Notes under the pieces: generated by a model
Databases searched by the model: none
What the model was told of the DNA's origin: nothing
The model's input: only the letters and a program-made list of their open reading frames with translations
Program-made: the position numbers and the translations under genes
Origin: Synchiropus splendidus
Taxonomy: Eukaryota; Chordata; Actinopteri; Syngnathiformes; Callionymidae
Length of the DNA: 64,000 nt
Assembly (NCBI RefSeq): GCF_027744825.2
Contig: NC_071343.1
Location: forward strand, 15,238,866-15,302,865
Reading direction: 5' to 3'
Part shown: positions 63,191 to 64,000 of the stretch, piece after piece
How positions within the stretch are numbered: position 1 is the stretch's first letter
How the letters are laid out: each line of letters starts with the position of its first letter

Positions 63191-64000
63191 CTGAGATCAC
63201 ATGTCGTATCAGGTGACACCTGCCAATTGACAGGCCGAGTCGATGTCTTTCCATTGTGGCCATCTGAATCCACCATATTTGTCACTCTGTGCTTAAAGCA
63301 GCATGGCAGAGCTTTTCTTTTATCACCTTTTCTCGGAAATGTTAAAATGCGATCCAAAAGAGTTGAGCCTGAGTGTCTCTCCACCATGTTTTATTTAGTC
63401 CACACTCTGCCGTGCTGGCCCCGATTACAGTCAGTGTGACATTTCTTGTAGCGTTCCCTCAGTCTTGAATGTCAACTTTCAGGTTAAATTAGCTTAAAGA
63501 ACCTGGCACTTTGTATTCACTGGTGGGCAGTGAGTAACCAGCCATAGGAAACGAGTCTCCGGGGACGAGTGGGAGCCAAGGAAATCTCAGAACGGCCTCG
63601 AGTCGCTGGGCTTTTCAGCACAGCTGCCTTCTCGCACCTCCCTGTGAATGGACTTTACGGACGTGGCTGTTGAGCTGCGGTAATTGAGGAAAGTTACTAC
63701 AGTGAAGCGGCTGCAATTCACTGTAAGAGAGTGCCACACTTGAGTTGGTGTTTGTTTAGACTTGGGGCTCATCAGCTCTTTGGGGGGGGGGTTTATTGTC
63801 TCACCGAGGGAAGCAGATTCAATAAAAAACCAGAGCTGTTTGCCCGGAGGGCGAAGAAGAAAGAGGGAAAACGGCCCTTGAGGAATTTTGAATCTCTAAT
63901 GAGGAAATACTCAGAGGAAGGAGTGTTTGCTGGGCGTTATGAATCGCTGAGGGTGTTGTTATTTCCGCCCATTATCTTACTACAAAGCCATTATTCATGA
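63191..64000. other. Intergenic, no gene recognised
   Basis: A G-run lies at about 63782-63790. The frame open at the right edge of the window (from about 63731) shows no recognisable motif, so I do not call it a gene. Confidence 0.45.

Noticed and set aside
63731..64000. Frame open at the right edge of the window
   Set aside because: No recognisable motif, no clear start or splice context; likely chance.

Overview
The window is vertebrate nuclear DNA, almost certainly from a teleost fish. It carries one recognisable protein-coding gene: an eight-coding-exon neuroligin of the NLGN4 (nlgn4x) type on the + strand. The gene has GT/AG introns of 2-6 kb, and the introns and flanks are full of short non-autonomous DNA transposons (hAT type with 8-bp target duplications, TA-flanked mariner-type elements), LINE 3' relics and AC/AT microsatellites of the kind common in ray-finned fish. 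No bacterial-style operon, CRISPR array, rRNA or tRNA was seen.

Layout. 1-215 looks like the end of an upstream intron, 216-564 like 5' UTR with four short upstream ORFs. The coding exons are 565-1015, 3096-3248, 6348-6533, 8573-9023, 14191-14404, 16787-16911, 23013-23622 and 27098-27505. They join in frame to 2,598 bp (865 residues plus stop): signal peptide, inactive cholinesterase-like ectodomain (Gly in place of the nucleophile Ser), Ser/Pro/Gly-rich stalk, one membrane helix, cytoplasmic tail with a gephyrin-binding-type motif, and a C-terminal TRV ligand for PDZ domains. The product is a postsynaptic adhesion protein that would bind presynaptic neurexin outside the cell and scaffold proteins inside. 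Exons 4-6 together are 790 bp, which I recall as the size of a single exon in mammalian neuroligins, so this gene seems to hold extra introns; another splits the cytoplasmic tail.

The introns contain a TA-flanked MITE (two copies), a foldback element, several hAT elements, a mariner-type element with a second copy 37 kb downstream, and a 1.2-kb higher-order tandem array (20250-21454) ending in an inverted arm. After the stop codon an inferred 3' UTR runs to about 29.4 kb, with a Pumilio-type site and several AATAAA signals.

From about 29.4 kb to 64 kb I see no convincing gene. This stretch holds transposon copies (hAT at 36.8, 39.8, 42.1, 50.7, 52.9, 59.5 and 60.6 kb; mariner-type at 55.6 kb; LINE relics at 40.9, 46.3 and 47.0 kb; a two-copy LTR-like repeat at 44.6 and 58.7 kb), a 110-bp duplicated fragment bracketed by an 18-bp direct repeat (33.7 kb), a perfect 20-bp-stem hairpin (37.44 kb) and microsatellites. 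I found no convincing new biological system. The most unusual items are the higher-order array, the 110-bp templated insertion, the intron-rich neuroligin structure and the repeat-expanded cytoplasmic tail.
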